From the NCBI RefSeq assembly GCF_001905545.1, contig NZ_LIPD01000005.1, positions 1 to 64,000 on the forward strand: DNA of 64,000 nt, in the 5' to 3' direction. Of this stretch, positions 34,382-42,682 are shown piece by piece; the stretch's first letter is position 1, and every line of letters begins with the position of its first letter. This DNA is from Streptomyces sp. CB02056 (GTDB lineage Bacteria > Actinomycetota > Actinomycetes > Streptomycetales > Streptomycetaceae). The translations under genes were made by a program, and so were the position numbers. The notes under the pieces were generated by a model. That model was not told where the DNA came from, searched no databases, and was given only the letters and a program-made list of their open reading frames with translations.

Positions 34382-34851
34382 CGCGCCTCCGCGGGCTGCG
34401 GCGGGCGGGTGCCGATCTGGAGCAGCTGCGGGGCGCGTTCCAGTTCCACGGCCGTCACCTCGGGCGCGTGGCAGGCGAGGACGGCCTGCGCCTCCTGTTC
34501 GCCGCAGCCGCAGCCGGTGGCCGTGCGGCGCAGCCGCAGGACGCCGGTGGCCGGGTCGAAGCCGGCCGCCTCGACCCGCTCGGGCAGGGCCGCGAGCGCC
34601 CGCTCGATCCGGGCGGGGAGGTCCTCGGGGTGCAGGTCGTGCAGGAGCAGCAGCCCGGCCACGACCGGGTCGTCCAGCATCCGGTCCAGGGCGGGCGGGG
34701 GCAGTGCCGGCACCAGCCGGGCCAGGCCCTGGCCGTAGAACTCCATGAGGTCGCGGACCAGTTGCTCGCCGGCCCGCTCGGCGTCGGCGCCGCTGTCGGC
34801 CAGCGCGTCCAGGGCCTGCTGGATCCGCAGCCCGGTCTGCTCGGCCGTCAT
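34378..34851 (-). CDS. NifU-like domain protein
   Basis: 157 aa; ATG at 34851 overlapping the large-subunit stop. The N-terminal half is helical; the C-terminal half resembles NifU C-terminal (Nfu) domains but with TGCGCGEQEAQAV in place of the usual GxCxxCP loop, and ACHAPEVTAVELE. Three cysteines in GCGCG..CHAP could still bind a cluster. A role in iron-sulfur assembly or transfer for the small subunit is inference. Confidence 0.75.
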   Translation of the reverse strand: MTAEQTGLRIQQALDALADSGADAERAGEQLVRDLMEFYGQGLARLVPALPPPALDRMLDDPVVAGLLLLHDLHPEDLPARIERALAALPERVEAAGFDPATGVLRLRRTATGCGCGEQEAQAVLACHAPEVTAVELERAPQLLQIGTRPPQPAEAR

Positions 34852-36635
34852 GCGGTGAGCCCGCTCAGGCCGGTGGGCACGTGCATGGTCTGCACGGTGC
34901 GCCCGCCGCCGACGTACATGTGCACGCCGCAGGGCAGACAGGGGTCGAAGCTGCGGACCGCGCGCATGATGTCGATGCCCTTGAAGGTGTCCGGCGGGTT
35001 CTCCTCGAAGATCGGGGTGTTCTGCACCGCGTCCTCGTACGGGCCGGGCGTGCCGTAGCTGTCCCGGACGCTGGCGTTCCACGGGGTGGGCGGGTACGGG
35101 TGGTAGTTGGCGATCTTGCCGTCGCGGATCACCATGTGGTGCGAGAGCACGCCGCGCACGGCCTCGGTGAAGCCGCAGCCGATCGACTCGTCCGGCACCT
35201 CGAAGCGCTCCCAGGTCTGGCTGCGCCCGGCGCGGACCTCGTCGAGCGCCTTCTCGGCGAAGTGCAGGGCGGCGGCGGCCGCGTACGCCTGGAAGTAGGT
35301 GCGGGCGCGGTTGCGCTCGATGGCGTTGCTCCACTGCGGGATCTTCCACTCGAAGGTGACCTCGGGCTTGGTCATCGAGCGGGGCAGGTTGATCTGCACG
35401 CTGTGGCCGGTGGCCTTGACGTAGCCGATGTCGACCAGCCCGGACAGCGCGGTGGACCACAGCCGGGCGATCGGGCCGCCGCCGGTGTCGAGGGCGAGGT
35501 GGTCCTTGCCGTCGAACCAGCGCGGGGACATCACCCAGCTGTACTTGTCGTCGAAGTTCCGCTTCTGCGGCTGCGGGATGGTGTGCTGGTTCCAGGGGTG
35601 CCGGGGGTCGACGGGGTTGCCGAGCGGGTCGTGGGTGACGAACAGCTCCTTGCCCTGCCAGTCCTCGTAGTAGGAGCTGCCGAGCAGGATGCGGATGCCG
35701 AGGTTGATCTCGGTGAGGTCGTTGGTGACGAGCTTGCCGTCCACCACGACACCGGGGGTGACGAACATCCGCCGGCCCCAGTCCGTCATGTTGCGGTACG
35801 TGAAGTCGCAGTGGTCCGGGTCGTTGAGGCTGCCCCAGCAGCCGAGCAGGACCCGGCGCCGGCCGACCTCCTCGTAGCCGGGCAGGGCCTGGTAGAAGAA
35901 GTCGAAGAGGTCGTCGTGCAGCGGCACGACCTTCTTCATGAACTCGACGTAGCGCATCAGCCGGGTCAGGTAGTCGGTGAACAGCTGCACCGTCGCGACG
36001 GTGCCGACGCCGCCCGGGTAGAGCGTGGAGGGGTGCACGTGGCGGCCCTCCATCAGGCAGAACATCTCCCGGGTGTACCGGCTGACCTGGAGCGCCTCGC
36101 GGTAGAACTCGCCCTCGATCGGGTTGAGCGAGCGCATGATGTCGGCGATCGTCTTGTAGCCGTGGTCCCCGGCGTGCGGGGCCTCGGTGCGCTCGGCGAG
36201 CTCCAGCACGCCGGGGTTGGTCTCGCGGACCATCCGCTCGCAGTAGTCGACCCCGACCAGGTTCTCCTGGAAGATGTTGTGGTCGAACATGTACTCGGCG
36301 GCCTCACCGAGGTTGATGATCCACTCGCCCAGGTGCGGGGGCTTCACCCCGTACGCCATGTTCTGCGTGTAGACGGAGCAGGTGGCGTGGTTGTCGCCGC
36401 AGATCCCGCAGATCCGGCTGGTGATGAAGTGGGCGTCGCGCGGGTCCTTGCCGCGCATGAAGACGCTGTAGCCGCGGAAGACCGAGGAGGTGCTGTAGCA
36501 CTCCGCGACCCGCTTCTGCTTGAAGTCGATCTTCGTGTGGATGCCCAGGCTGCCCACGATCCGGGTGATCGGGTCCCAGGACATCTCGGTCAGGCCGCTG
36601 CCGTCGCCGGCCGCCCTGGTGGTCGGTGTTGCCAT
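34848..36635 (-). CDS. hhyL: group 1h [NiFe]-hydrogenase large subunit
   Basis: 595 aa; ATG at 36635. The four Ni-Fe Cys are in L1 RICGICGDNH (about residues 73-82) and L2 DPCLPCGVH (about 563-571). After His571 a 24-residue C-terminal peptide remains, which the maturation protease should remove. Many group 1h-typical stretches (SVFRGYSVFMRGKDPRD, AGDHGYKTIADIM). High-affinity, oxygen-tolerant H2 oxidiser expressed in sporulating or starved actinobacteria. No lipid anchor; function at the inner membrane face is expected. Confidence 0.96.
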   Translation of the reverse strand: MATPTTRAAGDGSGLTEMSWDPITRIVGSLGIHTKIDFKQKRVAECYSTSSVFRGYSVFMRGKDPRDAHFITSRICGICGDNHATCSVYTQNMAYGVKPPHLGEWIINLGEAAEYMFDHNIFQENLVGVDYCERMVRETNPGVLELAERTEAPHAGDHGYKTIADIMRSLNPIEGEFYREALQVSRYTREMFCLMEGRHVHPSTLYPGGVGTVATVQLFTDYLTRLMRYVEFMKKVVPLHDDLFDFFYQALPGYEEVGRRRVLLGCWGSLNDPDHCDFTYRNMTDWGRRMFVTPGVVVDGKLVTNDLTEINLGIRILLGSSYYEDWQGKELFVTHDPLGNPVDPRHPWNQHTIPQPQKRNFDDKYSWVMSPRWFDGKDHLALDTGGGPIARLWSTALSGLVDIGYVKATGHSVQINLPRSMTKPEVTFEWKIPQWSNAIERNRARTYFQAYAAAAALHFAEKALDEVRAGRSQTWERFEVPDESIGCGFTEAVRGVLSHHMVIRDGKIANYHPYPPTPWNASVRDSYGTPGPYEDAVQNTPIFEENPPDTFKGIDIMRAVRSFDPCLPCGVHMYVGGGRTVQTMHVPTGLSGLTA

Positions 36636-36758
36636 CGTGTCTGTCGTGTCCTTGTCTCTGGGAGCGGGGCCTCGGCGAGCGGGGGCCGTGCGGACGGGGG
36701 CCGTGGGAGCGGGGTCCCCGCGGAGGGGATCCCGGCGGACGGGGCGGGGGAAGGCGGC

Positions 36759-36784
36759 GGCCGCACACCGAACGGTGTGCGGCC
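36759..36784. promoter_or_regulatory. intercistronic hairpin between the hydrogenase subunits
   Basis: GGCCGCACACCG (36759-36770) and CGGTGTGCGGCC (36773-36784), separated by AA: a perfect 12-bp dyad directly after the small-subunit stop (36793) and before the large subunit. It may be an mRNA stabiliser or partial terminator adjusting subunit ratio. The rest of this 157-bp gap is G-rich repeats with no gene. Confidence 0.65.
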
Positions 36785-36792
36785 CCGCGGCG

Positions 36793-37884
36793 TCACCAGG
36801 GCGGGCGGTAGCCCGTGGTCAGGCGGCTGCCGGTGCGGCGCCACTTGGGTTCCTTGTCGAGGGTGCTCTGGGTGATCGCGCGCAGCCGGCGGATCACCGA
36901 GCCGTACGCGCTGCTGGCGGCGGTGGAGACGTGCGAGCCGGGCGGCGGGTCCATGAAGGGCATGAACTTGTCCGGGAAGCCCGGCATGGTGCAGGCGATG
37001 CAGATGCCGCCCACGTTCGGGCAGCCGCCGATGCCGTTGGTCCAGCCGCGCTTGGTGACGTTGCACTTGACGACCGGGCCCCAGCAGCCGAGCCGGACGA
37101 GGCACTCGGGCGTGCCGTAGTCGGTGGCGAACTGCCCCTGCTCGTAGTAGCCGCCGCGGTCGCAGCCCTCGTGCACGGTGGCGCCGAACAGCCAGGCGGG
37201 CCGCAGCTTGTCGTCGAGCGGGATCATCGGCGCGGAGCCGGCCAGCTGGTACAGCAGGTAGGTGAGCGTCTCGGCGAAGTTGTCGGGCTGGATCGGGCAG
37301 CCGGGCACGCAGACGATCGGCAGTCCGGCCTTGGACTTCCAGTCCCAGCCCAGGTAGTCCGGCACGCCCATCGCGCCGGTCGGGTTGCCGGCCATCGCAT
37401 GGATGCCGCCGTACGTGGCACAGGTGCCGATCGCCACCACGGCGGTCGCCTTCGGGGCGAGCCGGTCCAGCCACTCGCTGGTGGTGATGGGCTGGCCGGT
37501 GGCGGGGTCGTCGCCGAAGCCGCACCAGTAGCCCTCCTTCTTGATCTTCTCGTTGGGGATGGACCCCTCGACGACCAGCACGAACGGCTCGATCTCGCCG
37601 CGCTCGGCCTTGAAGAACCACTCGACGAAGTTGTCCGCGCCCTGGACCGGGCCGCACTCGAAGTCGATCAGCGGCCAGTGCACGGCGACCTTGGGCAGGC
37701 CGGGCAGCGCGCCGGTGACGATCTCCTCGATGCTCGGCTGCATCGCGGCGGTCAGCGAGACGGAGTCGCCGTCGCAGCTGAGGCCCGCGTTGATCCAGAG
37801 GATGTGCACCGCGTCGGCGTCGGGCTTCGCGGCGGCCTCGGCCGTCCCGGCCGTCGAAGCGGTTGGAGCTGTTGCAGCACCCAT
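36793..37884 (-). CDS. hhyS: group 1h [NiFe]-hydrogenase small subunit
   Basis: 363 aa; ATG at 37884 with GAGGAGG seven bases upstream. Iron-sulfur electron-transfer subunit. There is no Tat signal (first 25 residues are Ala/Thr-rich), consistent with group 1h. The proximal-cluster motif, usually CxxC, is Cys37-Asp-Gly-Asp40, the Asp-ligated form known for the oxygen-insensitive actinobacterial type; the other ligands lie in GTCATYGG and PGCPI. The medial and distal cluster Cys/His ligands are in HEGCDRGGYYEQG, CLVRLGCWGP and CPNVGGICIACTMPGFP. First gene of the operon. Confidence 0.96.
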   Translation of the reverse strand: MGAATAPTASTAGTAEAAAKPDADAVHILWINAGLSCDGDSVSLTAAMQPSIEEIVTGALPGLPKVAVHWPLIDFECGPVQGADNFVEWFFKAERGEIEPFVLVVEGSIPNEKIKKEGYWCGFGDDPATGQPITTSEWLDRLAPKATAVVAIGTCATYGGIHAMAGNPTGAMGVPDYLGWDWKSKAGLPIVCVPGCPIQPDNFAETLTYLLYQLAGSAPMIPLDDKLRPAWLFGATVHEGCDRGGYYEQGQFATDYGTPECLVRLGCWGPVVKCNVTKRGWTNGIGGCPNVGGICIACTMPGFPDKFMPFMDPPPGSHVSTAASSAYGSVIRRLRAITQSTLDKEPKWRRTGSRLTTGYRPPW

Positions 37885-37951
37885 GAGGATGCCTCCTCGG
37901 GGATGGGAGCCGGAGGGAATGGCTCGAAGCCAGTCTTAGCAACGGTCCGGG

Positions 37952-37988
37952 CCGGGCGCCGGTCCGCGCGGCGGGAGCCGGCGCCCGG
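37952..37988. terminator. terminator after hypX
   Basis: CCGGGCGCCGG (37952-37962) and CCGGCGCCCGG (37978-37988) form a perfect 11-bp stem with a 15-nt loop, 68 bp before the hhyS start. It likely ends the hypX transcript, so the hhySL operon would start from its own promoter in 37885-37950. Confidence 0.7.
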
Positions 37989-38016
37989 GGAGGCAAGCCC
38001 GGCGGGGCCGTTCGGG

Positions 38017-39705
38017 TCACGCTCGCGCGGCGGGCCCCGTCGGCACCGGGCGCTTGTGGACGAACGCGGAACGCAGCGCGTGATACGGCGATTCGGGTGT
38101 GAAGAACTGCCGGTGCATCACCGCGAGCTCCTCCTCCCGGTACGCGTCGAGCGGCTTCGTCCGCTCGTCGGCCTCGCGCGCGGCCTTCTTCGCCGCGATC
38201 CGCTGCTGGGCGGTGGGCGAGGCGGCGAGCAGCCCGGCCAGGTGGGCCGCGGACGGCCCGAACTCCTCGGGCCCGCAGGCCAGCACCCGGTCGACCAGGC
38301 CGATCCGCTCGGCCGTCGCCGCGGAGACCGGGAGCGCCTGGCGGGTCAGCCGCTCGGCCGCCGCCGCGCCGACCCTGCGCGGCAGGGTGTACGTCCAGTA
38401 CTCCGAGCCGTGCAGCCCCATCAGCCGGTAGTGGGGGTTGAGGACGGAGCCGGCGCGGCACCACACCTCGTCCGCCGCCAGGGCCAGCATCACCCCGCCG
38501 GCCGCCGCGTTGCCGCCGACGGCGGCGACCACCAGCCGGTCCGTGGTGGTGAGCACCGCGTCGACCAGCTCGTCCATCGCGGTGATGTTGTCCCAGGACT
38601 CGACGGCCGGGTCCGGCGCGGCCTCGATCACGTTGAGGTGGATGCCGTTGGAGAAGAAGTCCCGGCCGCCGCCGAGCACCAGCACCGAGGTCGGACGGGC
38701 CGCGGCGAAGCGGTACGCGGCCAGCAGCCGGCGGCAGTGGCCGGTGGACATCGCGCCGCCCGGGAAGGAGAAGCGCAGGAAGCCCACCGGGCCGTCCTCG
38801 CGGTAGCGCAGGTCCGACCAGACCGGGCCGTCCCCCTCCCCCGGCATCAGCGGCGCCGCCACCTCCGGCAGCGCCGGCAGCAGCCCGCCGAGGGCCGTGG
38901 CCGCCGGGAGCTTGACGCCCGCCGGGCCGCCGGGGGTGCGGCGGCGGAGCTCGGGGATCCAGACCGCGCCGTCCGAGGTGGCCCGGCAGACGGCGCCGGC
39001 CCGGGTGGCGATCAGCTCGCCCGGGCGGCCGCGCAGCACCGGCTCGCGGTGCCCGCCGTGCAGGTACCAGGCACCGCCGCACAGCTCGTCGAGCACCCCG
39101 GGGCGCGAGTCCGCCGCGCGAAGCCTGCGCAGCACCGCCTCGGTGGGGTCGGCCGCCCAGTCGATCCGGCGCTCCTCCTGGCGCAGCGCGGGCCGGGTCC
39201 GTACGGTGCCGCTCCAGCCGGGGCCGGACTGCGGCTCCGGCGCGTACCCGCCGGAGGCGAAGCGTTCGACGGCGAGCAGCGCGGCCGCCACCGCCGCGTC
39301 GGCGACCTCGTTGCGGTACAGGTCGCTCTTGCCGTACCCGGGCAGCCGGCAGGGCGCCCAGGCCCAGACCGGCCCGGCGTCCAGCTCCGCCTCGGCCTGG
39401 AGCACCGTGACGCCCCAGTCGGTGCGGCCCTCCTGGACGGCCCGGTCGAGGGAGGACGGGCCGCGGTCGCCCGGCGGACCGGGGTGGACGACCAGGCAGG
39501 TGAGCTGTGACCAGAGCTCGCGCGGGATCGCCGTGCGCAGCATCGGCGCGAGCACCAGGTCGGGTTTCAGGCGGTGCACCGCGTCGAGCAACTCCTCGTC
39601 GTCACCGGCCAGTTGGACGTCCACGGTGTGGAGCCGGTCGCGCAGTTCGGCGTGCAGCCGCTGGCTGAGGCTGTTGAACGCGCTGGCGAGGAGAAGAATC
39701 CGCAT
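38017..39705 (-). CDS. hypX: HypX, aerobic CO-ligand synthesis
   Basis: 562 aa; ATG at 39705. HypX (HoxX) makes the CO ligand from 10-formyl-tetrahydrofolate and is needed for hydrogenase maturation in air. N-terminal formyltransferase-like domain (about residues 1-260; LVVHPGPPGDRGPSSLDRAV, DAGPVWAW) and a C-terminal crotonase-fold domain (about 280-560; ILVLGGGRDFFSNGIHLNVIEA, GNAAAGGVMLALAADEVW, LMGLHGSEYWTYTLPRRVG). Length is normal. Upstream of hhySL on the same strand but separated by a hairpin; divergent from the GNAT gene. Confidence 0.93.
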   Translation of the reverse strand: MRILLLASAFNSLSQRLHAELRDRLHTVDVQLAGDDEELLDAVHRLKPDLVLAPMLRTAIPRELWSQLTCLVVHPGPPGDRGPSSLDRAVQEGRTDWGVTVLQAEAELDAGPVWAWAPCRLPGYGKSDLYRNEVADAAVAAALLAVERFASGGYAPEPQSGPGWSGTVRTRPALRQEERRIDWAADPTEAVLRRLRAADSRPGVLDELCGGAWYLHGGHREPVLRGRPGELIATRAGAVCRATSDGAVWIPELRRRTPGGPAGVKLPAATALGGLLPALPEVAAPLMPGEGDGPVWSDLRYREDGPVGFLRFSFPGGAMSTGHCRRLLAAYRFAAARPTSVLVLGGGRDFFSNGIHLNVIEAAPDPAVESWDNITAMDELVDAVLTTTDRLVVAAVGGNAAAGGVMLALAADEVWCRAGSVLNPHYRLMGLHGSEYWTYTLPRRVGAAAAERLTRQALPVSAATAERIGLVDRVLACGPEEFGPSAAHLAGLLAASPTAQQRIAAKKAAREADERTKPLDAYREEELAVMHRQFFTPESPYHALRSAFVHKRPVPTGPAARA

Positions 39706-39852
39706 GTACGACTCCGACGGGGTGAGGTTCCGGGAACCCGGCGATCATCGCTTCCGCCCCCGTGACGCCCCGTCCCGTCCGGTATGTCGCGCCGCGCGTT
39801 CACCCGAGCGGCCGGAGCCGGGCGGCGGGGCCGAGCGGGTAGCATGTAAGGC

Positions 39853-40284
39853 ATGACTCCGAGCAGTGACCCTTACGAGATCCGCCCCGGCGTGCCCACC
39901 GTCGAGGTCTTCCGCCGCCTGCGCACCGACGCCGGCCTCTCCGACAAGGCCCCCGAGGCGGTCGCGCTCGCCCTCCCCAACACCTGGTACGGCGTGGTGC
40001 TCCACCACGAGGGCGAGCCCGTCGGCATGGGGCGGATCATCGGCGACGGCGGCACCGCGTTCCAGGCCACCGACATCTGCGTCCACCCCGCGCACCAGGG
40101 CCACGGCCTCGGCAAGCGCATCATGGCCGCGCTCACCGGGGAACTGGAGCGCCGGGCACCCGCCACCGCGTACGTCTCACTGATCGCGGACGGCCCCGCG
40201 CGCTTCCTCTACGAGAAGTTCGGCTTCGCGGACACCGCCGCCCACGACTCGATCGGCATGTACCGCCTGATGGGCGGGCGCTGA
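39853..40284 (+). CDS. GNAT-family N-acetyltransferase
   Basis: 143 aa; ATG at 39853. Acetyl-CoA motif A: DICVHPAHQGHGLGKRIMAALTGEL (R/QxxGxG/A) and a C-terminal RFLYEKFGFADTA. A TAGCAT hexamer (39840-39845) seven bases upstream of the ATG and no clear Shine-Dalgarno suggest a leaderless transcript. Target amine unknown. Divergent from hypX. Confidence 0.9.
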   Translation: MTPSSDPYEIRPGVPTVEVFRRLRTDAGLSDKAPEAVALALPNTWYGVVLHHEGEPVGMGRIIGDGGTAFQATDICVHPAHQGHGLGKRIMAALTGELERRAPATAYVSLIADGPARFLYEKFGFADTAAHDSIGMYRLMGGR

Positions 40285-40369
40285 CGGCCCGACGGCCCGG
40301 ACTGTCGGTGGCGCGGTGTGTACTGGTGCCCGACCCGCCGCCCGCCCGCACGACCCCGGAGGTGCCCCG

Positions 40370-40825
40370 ATGGCCCGACTCCACGTCCGTTCCGGCCTCG
40401 ACCCCGACGAGCCGGACACCCCGGCGGCCGCCCTGGTCGTCGACCCCGACGGCACCCCGGGGGAACGGGCCCTGGAACGCCTCGGCGGGCACTGCTACGA
40501 GGGCGACGAGGTCCTCTACCTGGTGCAGACCGACGGCTGGGCCGAACACAGCTACGACGGGGGCCTGCTGACCGTCGCCGTCGCCGTCCACCCGGCCGTC
40601 CTGGAACGGGCGGAGATCGACCCGGCCGGCTTCCCGCTCCGCTCGGCCGCCGACCCGGCGGCCGTCCTCGTGCTGCGCGCCGAGACCGCCGTCGCCCCGG
40701 ACGTGGCCGAGCGGCTCGCCGAAGGCGCCGCCGTCCTCCTCGGCCCGCCGGACGCCCCGCTCGACGACCTCCTCGGCCCCGACGGCGACTGGCCGATCAT
40801 CCTCGCGGGGCCCCCGCAGCCGTAG
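40370..40825 (+). CDS. conserved hypothetical protein
   Basis: 151 aa; ATG at 40370 with GGAGG seven bases upstream. Soluble, Asp/Pro/Ala-rich. No known domain or cysteine-rich site; one stretch, LERLGGHCYEGDEVLYLVQTDGW, is the most structured. The gene is 85 bp after the GNAT gene on the same strand, so it may be cotranscribed. Function not recognised. Confidence 0.7.
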   Translation: MARLHVRSGLDPDEPDTPAAALVVDPDGTPGERALERLGGHCYEGDEVLYLVQTDGWAEHSYDGGLLTVAVAVHPAVLERAEIDPAGFPLRSAADPAAVLVLRAETAVAPDVAERLAEGAAVLLGPPDAPLDDLLGPDGDWPIILAGPPQP

Positions 40826-40845
40826 GCGGCCGCTTCGGCCGTCCG

Positions 40846-40869
40846 CCGGGCCGGTTTCATCCGGCCCGG
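40846..40869. terminator. hairpin after the 40370 gene
   Basis: CCGGGCCGG (40846-40854), loop TTTCAT, CCGGCCCGG (40861-40869): a perfect 9-bp stem 20 bp beyond the stop codon. Confidence 0.7.
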
Positions 40870-40912
40870 AGACGGCGGAGGGCGCGCCTACGTCCTGCGG
40901 CGGCGCAGCAGA

Positions 40913-40946
40913 AAGGGCCCTTCCGGTGGCGACCGGCGGGGCCCTT
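40913..40946. terminator. hairpin after the 40-aa gene
   Basis: AAGGGCCC (40913-40920) and GGGCCCTT (40939-40946) with an inner CCGGT/ACCGG pairing. It lies just beyond the 40971 stop of the minus-strand small gene, so likely terminates it. Confidence 0.65.
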
Positions 40947-40970
40947 CCCCTGCACCGAAGCGTGGGCGTG

Positions 40971-41093
40971 TCACTCGGAGTCGGCGACCACCTGGATCTC
41001 GTCCTCCCGAAGGATGAGGTGCTCCTCGCCTTCGATCGTGACCTCGGTGCCCGCGTACGAGCCGGACGGCTTCGTCTTGCTGTCCTCGGCCAT
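40971..41093 (-). CDS. 40-aa protein like the GroES C-terminus
   Basis: ATG at 41093 with GGAAGGAGGAG, a strong ribosome site, three to five bases upstream. A short acidic protein. Residues 12-35 (YAGTEVTIEGEEHLIL then REDEIQVV) closely follow the C-terminal strand-turn-strand of GroES (GTEVxxxGEEYLIL..DILAV). The N-terminal mobile loop and most of the OB fold are absent, so it is not a co-chaperonin; the ribosome site and terminator suggest a real gene. A decoy, adaptor or lone structural motif are all possible. Confidence 0.7.
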   Translation of the reverse strand: MAEDSKTKPSGSYAGTEVTIEGEEHLILREDEIQVVADSE

Positions 41094-41266
41094 GTCTCCT
41101 CCTTCCGGTCGACACGGTGTCGACCCGCGCCGATCCTGCCATGACCAACCGTCACCGGGCTATCGCCCTCGGTGGACCAGGGCAGCCCTGTCGAGGCCAA
41201 CCTGTCGATGGCATCGGCGACTTGATGTCATTTCAGAATTTCGGACGCGTTGCCGCCGACGCTCCC

Positions 41267-41308
41267 CGGCCCGCGGCCCGTCGGACACCTCCGACGGACC
41301 ACGGGCCG
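41267..41308. terminator. hairpin terminator after the 41326 gene
   Basis: GTCGGA (41280-41285), loop CACC, TCCGAC (41290-41295), enclosed by CGGCCCG (41267-41273) and CGGGCCG (41302-41308). It directly follows the minus-strand stop at 41326. Confidence 0.65.
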
Positions 41309-41325
41309 GACGGGTCCGGACTTCG

Positions 41326-41880
41326 TCACACCGAGGTCAGGGTCAGGTCGGCGGGGCCGCTGGCTCCGGTGATGGTGCCGCCCCCGACCGGGCACAGTTC
41401 GGGGTTGGTCCCGGTGATGTCGGCGGCCTCCGTGGCCTTCACGGCGGCATCGCCCAGGTAGCGGCCGGCGGTGACGGTGCCGGTGAAGGTGGCGGCTCCG
41501 CCGGTGTCCTCCACGGAGGCCCAGTGCACGGTGCTCGTGGTCTGGTCGCTCCAGGTGATGGTCTCGTCGAACGGGGTGAGGGTGTGGAGCACGTTGAGGC
41601 AGGTCTCGCCGGGCTCGCTGTTGGTGACCGAGCTCGACCCGGGGAGGCCGGTCACGCACGTCGCGTAGGAGTTCTGGGTGGCGATGGTGACGTTCTGCGG
41701 CTGGTTGGTCAGCGCGGGGGTGAACTCGTCGGTGAACGTGCCGGTGCACTGCACGTCCACCACCCCCTGGGCACGGGCCGGCGCGCTCGCCGGGACGAGG
41801 AGGAGCCCGCCGGCCAGCGCCACGGCCCCGGCCGCGGCGGCGAGGCGGGAGAAGACGACTCGGGACGGAACAGCGTTCAT
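41326..41880 (-). CDS. secreted protein of unknown function
   Basis: 184 aa; ATG at 41880 with GGAGG eight bases upstream. Sec signal (FSRLAAAAGAVALAGGLLL, cleavage after ARA about residue 37). The mature part is Thr/Ser/Val-rich with three or four Cys (VQCTG, ATCVT, ETCLN, ELCPV) spaced for two disulfides and a beta-rich look. No enzyme motif or family recognised. Confidence 0.75.
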   Translation of the reverse strand: MNAVPSRVVFSRLAAAAGAVALAGGLLLVPASAPARAQGVVDVQCTGTFTDEFTPALTNQPQNVTIATQNSYATCVTGLPGSSSVTNSEPGETCLNVLHTLTPFDETITWSDQTTSTVHWASVEDTGGAATFTGTVTAGRYLGDAAVKATEAADITGTNPELCPVGGGTITGASGPADLTLTSV

Positions 41881-42064
41881 GCGAACCTCCGACGAGGGAA
41901 CCCCGAATTGCTTTGCACACTGACGGTGCCACGGAACACCGCCGCCCGGGAGGCGTGCGAGGACGGCGTGACGGATCGCGGCGGCCGCCCGGACCCGTCC
42001 GCGCCCCGGCGGGCACAGCGGACGGGCCGGGCACACCGCGCCGGACTCTGCCCGTCGGCGGGCC

Positions 42065-42634
42065 CTACGCCCCGTCCGGGGTGCCGAGGAGGTCGGTGAC
42101 CAGGTGGCGGGCGTAGGCGGGGGTGAGGCCGGAGGGGCGGAAGAGGATGCGGTACATCAGGGGGGCGACGAGGCGGTCCATGGCGGTCTCGACCTCGGGG
42201 GCGTCCTCGCCGCGGGCGCGGGCCCGGGCGAGGACGAGGCCGAGCTGGTCGGCGGCGTAGGCCGAGCACTGGCCGGCGTTGCCCCCGTCCGGGTCGCCGA
42301 GGAGGGCGTCGCGGACGTAGGCGCGGCCGGAGGCGGAGGCCATCTCGTCGAGGAACTGTTCGGCCCAGGCGGTGAGGTCGGCGCGCAGGCCGCCACGGTC
42401 CTCCGGTTCGGTGTCCGGGCGCAGCCGCTCCACCGCGACGTCCGACAGCAGCTCGGCGAGGTCGCCCCAGCGGCGGTAGACCGTGGACGGGGTGACACCG
42501 GCCCGCTGGGCGACCATCGGTACGGTGAGCGCCTCGCGGCCCACCTCCGCGAGCAGCTCGCGGACCGCGGTGTGCACCGCCTCCTGGACGCGGGCGCTGC
42601 GCCCGCCCGGGCGGGCCATCTGGCGAGGACTCAT
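42065..42634 (-). CDS. TetR-family repressor
   Basis: 189 aa; ATG at 42634. N-terminal TetR helix-turn-helix (about residues 30-60; LTVPMVAQRAGVTPSTVYRRWGD) and a C-terminal ligand domain of the AcrR_C type (LFRPSGLTPAYARHLVTDLL). The GCCTTTGCGTTAAGGC dyad sits 20 bp upstream, and the same TTTGCGTTA core appears twice before the MBL and AtzG-like genes, so it probably controls itself and both transcripts. The ligand is unknown. Confidence 0.92.
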   Translation of the reverse strand: MSPRQMARPGGRSARVQEAVHTAVRELLAEVGREALTVPMVAQRAGVTPSTVYRRWGDLAELLSDVAVERLRPDTEPEDRGGLRADLTAWAEQFLDEMASASGRAYVRDALLGDPDGGNAGQCSAYAADQLGLVLARARARGEDAPEVETAMDRLVAPLMYRILFRPSGLTPAYARHLVTDLLGTPDGA

Positions 42635-42653
42635 ACCGCCATCTTAAAGCGTC

Positions 42654-42669
42654 GCCTTTGCGTTAAGGC
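42654..42669. promoter_or_regulatory. TetR operator candidate 1
   Basis: GCCTTTGCGTTAAGGC, 5-bp arms GCCTT/AAGGC around TGCGTT. It lies between the TetR start (42634) and the amidase stop (42683), as expected for autoregulation. Shares TTTGCGTTA with 44345-44353 and 44380-44389 (inverse). Confidence 0.65.
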
Positions 42670-42682
42670 GGGCCGGGCCCGG

